This document shows positions 60,401 to 64,000 of a DNA stretch of 64,000 nucleotides, piece after piece. This DNA is from Palsa-504 sp963806335 (lineage in GTDB: Bacteria; Actinomycetota; Actinomycetes; Streptosporangiales; Streptosporangiaceae). Position 1 is the stretch's first letter, and each line of letters begins with the position of its first letter. The translations under genes and the position numbers were made by a program. Below the pieces are notes generated by a model. It made no database searches, was not told the DNA's origin, and worked only from the letters and a program-made list of their open reading frames with translations. The stretch is from positions 248,001-312,000 of the forward strand of contig CAWDXO010000015.1 of assembly GCA_963806335.1 (NCBI GenBank), read 5' to 3'.

Positions 60401-60947
60401 TGGTGATGCGCATCATGCACGCTGTCGGGGCCGTCATCATTGCGGGCGTCATGCTGGCAGGCTGCGGCATGTCCGGTGCGCCGCTGCGCCACCTAACACG
60501 GCATCGGCCGCGAGCCCGGTGTCGACGGCGGCGACGCTGGCCGGGAAGTGCGTCACCGGGTTCGTGACCCTCAGCCTCGACGCCAAAGATGACACGTACA
60601 AGCCGGCCGACTTCGCGCCGTTCCCCGGGCCGCCGTCTGGTGGATATGGCCCGTATGTCCAGGGCGGCTATCAGGTCACGCTGACGAACACGGGCGACGT
60701 CACGGCCGAGGTGACCGGGATGTCGGTGGCGTTCTACAGCGGCCGATCCGAGACCGGATCGGCGGATGCCGGGCCGTTCGATACGTTCATCACGCCCGGT
60801 CAATCGCTGGCGTGGGCCGAGACCACCACCGTGATGGACGCCGGCCAGACCGGGGGTCGACACTACGGCGACGTGACCGCGCGGCGGTGGCCAGCCGTTC
60901 ATAATCCCTGGGTGTTCCATGCCGCCGGCGCGCTGGTGACCGCGTGA
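60397..60947 (+). pseudogene. Secreted lipoprotein with a beta-rich domain, one frameshift
   Basis: The start MMVMRIMHAVGAVIIAGVMLAGCG (ATG 60397, ribosome site GGAGG at 60391) is a lipoprotein signal with lipobox LAGC. After a one-base change near 60,490 the rest reads LAGKCVTGFVTLSLDAKDDTYKPADF...GGYQVTLTNTGDVTAEVTGMSVAFYSGRSETG..., an immunoglobulin-like/DUF4352-type beta domain, to the stop at 60947. Similar in style to the surface protein at 38.5 kb. Function unknown. Confidence 0.6.
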
Positions 60948-61695
60948 CCGCCAAGAGCCTGCTCGACACTAGCCCAGTCACTCGATTGGGTCGTCATCAA
61001 CTCATCCCCCGTAATCGAGACAACCCATGCCGTAGGCGAGTTACCTATGATGCAGCAATCTGGCTTTCCGCTCGACACAAACCCAATGTCCGGTGCATCG
61101 TTATAGACCGCTTGTTCCTGACTGGCCGTGTCCCCCGAAGGATCATCTATCGCAGGATCGGTGCTGCCCCAGGTTGCGAGCGTGACCATAGCACCGTCAG
61201 GCAGCGTGCATGTAGCTTCGCTCGCCTCGTTGCTCCCGAGTTCACCGATGCTCAGCGCACCTGCGGCGCTGGTTCCGGCGCAACCCGGGATGCGGGTCAG
61301 CATCCCCTTCGCCGGCTGGCCGCTGTCACGGTCCGCCTTGCCCACTGCCAGGACGATTCCCGTGATGATCCCCCGGCCACAGCCAGGATCACGAACAAGA
61401 CCGCAATCGCGGCAAGAGGGTTTGCTTTCCTGGTCGACGAGGGGGCTCGCTGTGGTGCCCTGGCAGCCTTGGCAGCGTCCGCCGCAACCGCCAGCTGCCA
61501 GCGTTTCTTGCACTCGCGGCAGGATGCCTCAGATGGGGTGAACACGTTCACATAGCGGGAAGCGGTCAGCCCGCAGAGAGTTGACTTCACGTAACCGGCG
61601 ACGACCGAGTTAACCAGCCCCGGGACGTAGGCGCTGCCGCTTTTCATGATGTGCGTAGCACGTCCGCGCCCGACGTTCACCACGTAGTAGGACAT
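60899..61695 (-). pseudogene. Membrane protein with Cys-rich N-terminus, one homopolymer frameshift
   Basis: MSYYVVNVGRGRATHIMKSGSAYVPGLVNSVVAGYVKSTLCGL...FTPSEASCRECKKRW opens the protein from ATG 61695. NPLAAIAVLFVILAVAGG begins a membrane helix that continues as IITGIVLAVGKADRD in the next frame. Loss of one G in a G-run near 61,370 explains the shift. The outer part (CTLPDGAMVTLATWGSTDPAIDD...) is Asp/Thr-rich with cysteines. Its 3' end overlaps the convergent lipoprotein gene by 49 bp. Family not recognised. Confidence 0.55.
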
Positions 61696-61790
61696 CTGAC
61701 ACCCTCCCCGCCCTGAAGGACAGGCGCTGCACCCCGGTGTCCGGGCAGTCCCGGTAACCGGTCACCATCACATCCTTTGTACTGCTTGTC

Positions 61791-61919
61791 CTACTGCAAG
61801 CCGACCAACTCCGGAACATCGTCGCGGATCACCACGCAGATCCGCTCCCACTCCCTCGGCCCGAGAAATTCTTGCAGCCCGGCAACGCTCAGCCCAGTGA
61901 TCATTTCTTCGATGCTCAT
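61791..61919 (-). CDS. Tiny hypothetical protein (42 residues)
   Basis: The frame MSIEEMITGLSVAGLQEFL...WERICVVIRDDVPELVGLQ runs from ATG 61919 to TAG 61791 and overlaps the preceding frame as ATGA. It looks like a compact helical protein. Such pairs of very short overlapping genes are common in plasmids and phages. No family known. Confidence 0.45.
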   Translation of the reverse strand: MSIEEMITGLSVAGLQEFLGPREWERICVVIRDDVPELVGLQ

Positions 61920-62116
61920 AGGCTGCGGGCCGGGTCCCGTTCAGCCAGGAAATCATTGACAGCGCAGAAATGGTCCACTAGCAGCTGGAAGGCAAGCGCT
62001 TCTCCGGAGAGCGCGCCGGGAACATCGCCGCTGACCTCGCCCCCTTGGATACCTCCCCAAAGCCACTTGATCACGTTTACGAATGCATCACCAGGGTGAA
62101 ATATCCGGCGGTCCAC
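61916..62116 (-). CDS. Possible small hypothetical protein upstream of the 42-residue gene
   Basis: The frame from a GTG at 62116 gives VDRRIFHPGDAFVNVIKWLWGGIQGGEV...SGEALAFQLLVDHFCAVNDFLAERDPARSL. The ALAFQLLVDHFCAVNDFLAERD helix looks coding. The start is doubtful: another frame (MSVKSGTNLWTAGYFTLVMHS) leads into the same region, suggesting a frameshift. Weak call. Confidence 0.3.
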   Translation of the reverse strand: MDRRIFHPGDAFVNVIKWLWGGIQGGEVSGDVPGALSGEALAFQLLVDHFCAVNDFLAERDPARSL

Positions 62117-62815
62117 AGGTTCGTACCCGACTTCACACTCATGCGGGCATTATTGATCGCAAATCCTCCCTGCAGGTGCCTGTACACGCCCTGCGGGACT
62201 GCTACTTCCTTCACGGCCTTCTCACATCCTTGAGCGAAAGGGCGACAACGGTCACTCGCCGAGACTAGCGAGGACAAACAAGGTCGCGTTTGCGCACGTC
62301 AGTGCACTGCATACCGGTGGTCAGAGGAGGCTCGAACTGCCAGACCTTCCGCTTTTTAGGCCGCCAGCGACTTGCCCCAATACCACCCGTAGCATATATG
62401 GGCCGCCCGCTTCCATGCTGGTGATTGAGTCACCCAGACACTATGGCATGCTTGCTTGGTGCCGCAGCTGCCAAGCTGATTACGGAGATCGGTGCCTCGA
62501 CCGAAATGCCCGGTCTCCTGCACATCAAGCTGAGGATCTTGCCGGGTCAACGGCGGCCGGGCATTGTCATGTGTCCACGACGCTCGGAGCTCCCAGGAGC
62601 CGCACAGGCCGGCTGCGGTACCACAGGGTACCGGCCCCGGGCGTCGTGGGCGCTGTACGGCGATCCAGGCGCGTTCTGCGGGAGCGGTCAGGTGGTACCC
62701 AGGAGCCCCGGGCCGACCTCAACAGTGGCATGCGGGCCGGGCGCGTTTGCTACCTGCCAGGATCATGAGATAATTGAGCTAGGTCGTTCTTCCTTGGTCG
62801 GTAGAACAAGCGTCG
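62117..62815. other. Interval without a supportable gene
   Basis: Several overlapping short frames exist on both strands, none with recognisable motifs or consistent codon use. Nothing structured was seen until the terminator at 62816. Confidence 0.5.
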
Positions 62816-62860
62816 GAGGGCGCTTCCCGGGAGTCATGCCCCGGGGGGCGTCCTCTTTTA
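62816..62860 (+). terminator. Very strong intrinsic terminator in the leader of the winged-helix gene
   Basis: Arms 62816-62831 and 62840-62855 form a 16-bp stem (three G-U pairs, CCCGGG next to the 8-nt loop) followed by TTTTA. It ends 56 bp before the start codon of the gene at 62916, a position suited to leader attenuation or to closing an upstream transcript. Confidence 0.8.
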
Positions 62861-62915
62861 TCCGGCCAGCGGAATAACACCTGACGCCATACCGACCAAT
62901 GCAAGGGAGAAGACC

Positions 62916-63878
62916 ATGGCTAAGAAGCCAAGCCCCCCTCGGTTAGAGGACCACAATGCCCGTGTCCTGCGGCTCGCCCGGGACTACGACAAGAAGTACC
63001 GGCCGGTCGTCATCGTCATCGGCAAGCGGTACAACCTCTGGGACGAACAGCACAGCCTGTTAAGCGTCCGCAGCATCGCCCGGGAGACGTGGCGGTACAC
63101 TGACAGCCGGAAGCCCATGTCCGAGCGCAACGTCAAGCGGCTTCTGAGCGAGATGGAGCTGGCGGGCGTCCTGAAGCCCGACCCGCGCCGGCGGTGGAAC
63201 GGCAGCCAGGCGTCGTCCGTCCGGGTCCTCGACTTCCACCAGTCCATCCGGCTCGGCCGGCCCGTGGCGCACCTCTGGGACGCCCCCCTTCCGGCCGATG
63301 TCACCCCGGATGTCACCCCCTCTGACACCCCTTTGTCACCCCTTGAACTCTCTTCCATCTCTCCTAATAACTCTCTTACTAACTCTCTCGGGCGTGAGAG
63401 AGGTCAAGATCATCCCGGGGGGGAGAGAGAGAAAGAGAAGGGCATCTGCAACACCTACAGTTTCTGGGAGGTCAAGGAGGCCAGGAACCGGTCAGCCCGG
63501 GATGCCGCCAAGGGCTCAGGCATGCTGAAAGCCGCCAGGCGGCAGCAAGCGGGCCGGATGGGGCACCGGGCCAGTACGGTCGGCACCGACGGGGCGCAGG
63601 CCAGGGAGTGGGCGGTATTCCGCCAGGACCGGCCGCCTAAGTTCGACCCGCCCGCCCACGCCCAGACGGTAACGCTCAGCAAGGCTGAGGCCACCTTCAT
63701 GTGGACATACTTCCGCAAGGCCGACAGGAACGGCAAGGGTGAGTTCCTGGCGTCCCGGGGTCAGCGGGAAATCCTGATGGCCCGGCATGACCAGCCCAGA
63801 AGCCATCAGCCGGCGCCAGCACGAGCAGGCGGCCAAGGAGCAGGCCCAGGCCGACGAGGCCGCCCAGCGCGCCGCTGA
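62916..63878 (+). CDS. Winged-helix DNA-binding protein, plasmid replication/phage type
   Basis: Start ATG 62916 with AAGGGAG at 62903. Residues 1-110 hold a winged helix (LLSVRSIARETWRY, MSERNVKRLLSEMELAGVLKPDP, SSVRVLDFH), as in plasmid or phage replication-initiation and helix-turn-helix proteins. A Thr/Pro/Ser-rich linker with repeated DVTPDVTPSDTP follows, then a basic part. After ARHDQ (about 63,790) this frame turns into Arg/Gly/Pro-rich sequence that looks out of frame, while the +1 frame stays coding-like to the window end. The original protein probably continued there. Confidence 0.6.
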   Translation: MAKKPSPPRLEDHNARVLRLARDYDKKYRPVVIVIGKRYNLWDEQHSLLSVRSIARETWRYTDSRKPMSERNVKRLLSEMELAGVLKPDPRRRWNGSQASSVRVLDFHQSIRLGRPVAHLWDAPLPADVTPDVTPSDTPLSPLELSSISPNNSLTNSLGRERGQDHPGGEREKEKGICNTYSFWEVKEARNRSARDAAKGSGMLKAARRQQAGRMGHRASTVGTDGAQAREWAVFRQDRPPKFDPPAHAQTVTLSKAEATFMWTYFRKADRNGKGEFLASRGQREILMARHDQPRSHQPAPARAGGQGAGPGRRGRPARR

Positions 63879-64000
63879 GCGCGCCGAGCGGGCACCGCTG
63901 GTCGCGCGGTACGCGGAGCTGACCGGCCGGGACATCGAGGACGTCGAGAAGACCATTCGACCAGGGGGTCGGACCAGCGTCTCGCGGTGTGGTGGCTGGA
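63787..64000 (+). CDS. Helical protein running off the window (next gene or frameshifted end of the previous one)
   Basis: From the ATG at 63787, SPEAISRRQHEQAAKEQAQADEAAQRAAERAERAPLVARYAELTGRDIEDVEK is a charged Ala/Glu/Arg-rich coiled coil. It is in the +1 frame relative to the winged-helix gene and takes over exactly where that frame becomes implausible, so a frameshift is as likely as a separate gene. The 3' end is outside the window. Confidence 0.5.
   Translation, partial: MTSPEAISRRQHEQAAKEQAQADEAAQRAAERAERAPLVARYAELTGRDIEDVEKTIRPGGRTSVSRCGGW

Larger units (their letters stand above)
34307..64000. mobile_element. Decaying integrated plasmid/AICE-like element (left end seen, right end outside window)
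   Basis: It starts where the FMN reductase is interrupted. It carries Spd-type and FtsK/TraB-type conjugation genes, many short membrane and secreted proteins, a restriction system, leader terminators and a winged-helix replication-like protein. Conserved frames are broken many times, and there is a 5-kb stretch of lower GC without genes. No integrase, excisionase or attachment repeat can be recognised in the visible part, so the class and true extent are uncertain, and more than one element may be present. Confidence 0.55.

Noticed and set aside
34307..64000. Assigning the second half to a prophage
   Set aside because: No capsid, tail, terminase, portal or lysis gene is recognisable. Spd and FtsK/TraB remnants point to a conjugative plasmid or AICE origin instead.

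Overview
This is high-GC DNA with GTG/ATG starts, ATGA/GTGA gene overlaps, a DUF3516-type DEAD-box helicase and actinomycete plasmid-type Spd/FtsK genes. It points to an actinobacterium, probably a filamentous order (Streptosporangiales, Streptomycetales or a relative). The genus cannot be fixed from the sequence alone. The window has two unlike halves.

Bases 1-34,300 are dense, intact chromosome. (a) 1-5.5 kb holds a Rieske oxygenase (truncated by the window start), a glutathione peroxidase, an acyl-CoA dehydrogenase and a DAO-type FAD oxidase that diverge around a palindromic operator, a cupin and an aldo/keto reductase. (b) 5.5-13.5 kb (minus strand) is a tightly overlapped polyol operon: ABC ATPase, permease, Zn-alcohol dehydrogenase, xylulokinase-like kinase, mannitol-type dehydrogenase, second Zn-dehydrogenase and an OtsB-like phosphatase. 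(c) 13.9-21.4 kb (plus strand) encodes the sugar-binding lipoprotein, two paralogous LacI regulators, an AGE-family aldose-ketose isomerase, a small P-loop kinase, an FGGY kinase (frameshifted here) and a YihT/LacD-type class I aldolase. A shared operator pattern, TGnCAnCGnTGnCA, occurs at the divergent transporter promoter and before lacI2. Together (b) and (c) look like one sugar/polyol uptake and breakdown locus. (d) 21.4-24.5 kb holds a small membrane protein, a methyltransferase and an FMN-binding/ferric-reductase redox pair. (e) 24.6-31.2 kb is a DeoR-led operon: APC permease, glycerol-kinase-like kinase, GlpA-like dehydrogenase with a [2Fe-2S] tail and a second FAD oxidoreductase. (f) 31.5-34.0 kb is the helicase.

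At about 34,307 an FMN reductase gene is cut off, and the DNA changes character to the end of the window. This second half looks like a decaying integrated plasmid/AICE-like element. It has an Spd-type transfer membrane protein, a stub of an FtsK/TraB translocase, many small membrane or secreted proteins, an R-S-M type I restriction system with many frameshifts, a secreted HNH protein, about 5 kb of unusually AT-rich DNA with no supportable gene, a TPR protein, and remnants of a [4Fe-4S] HhH-GPD DNA glycosylase beside an ADP-ribosylglycohydrolase. It ends with a winged-helix, replication-type protein. I infer one frameshift in the first 34 kb and well over fifteen in the last 30 kb, so decay is more likely than uniform sequencing error.

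The most promising leads are the isomerase/FGGY kinase/YihT-like aldolase pathway with its operator code, the glycosylase/ADP-ribosylglycohydrolase pair, and two possible defence proteins (36.5 kb and 40.3 kb) in the element. All functions are inferred from motifs read by eye.
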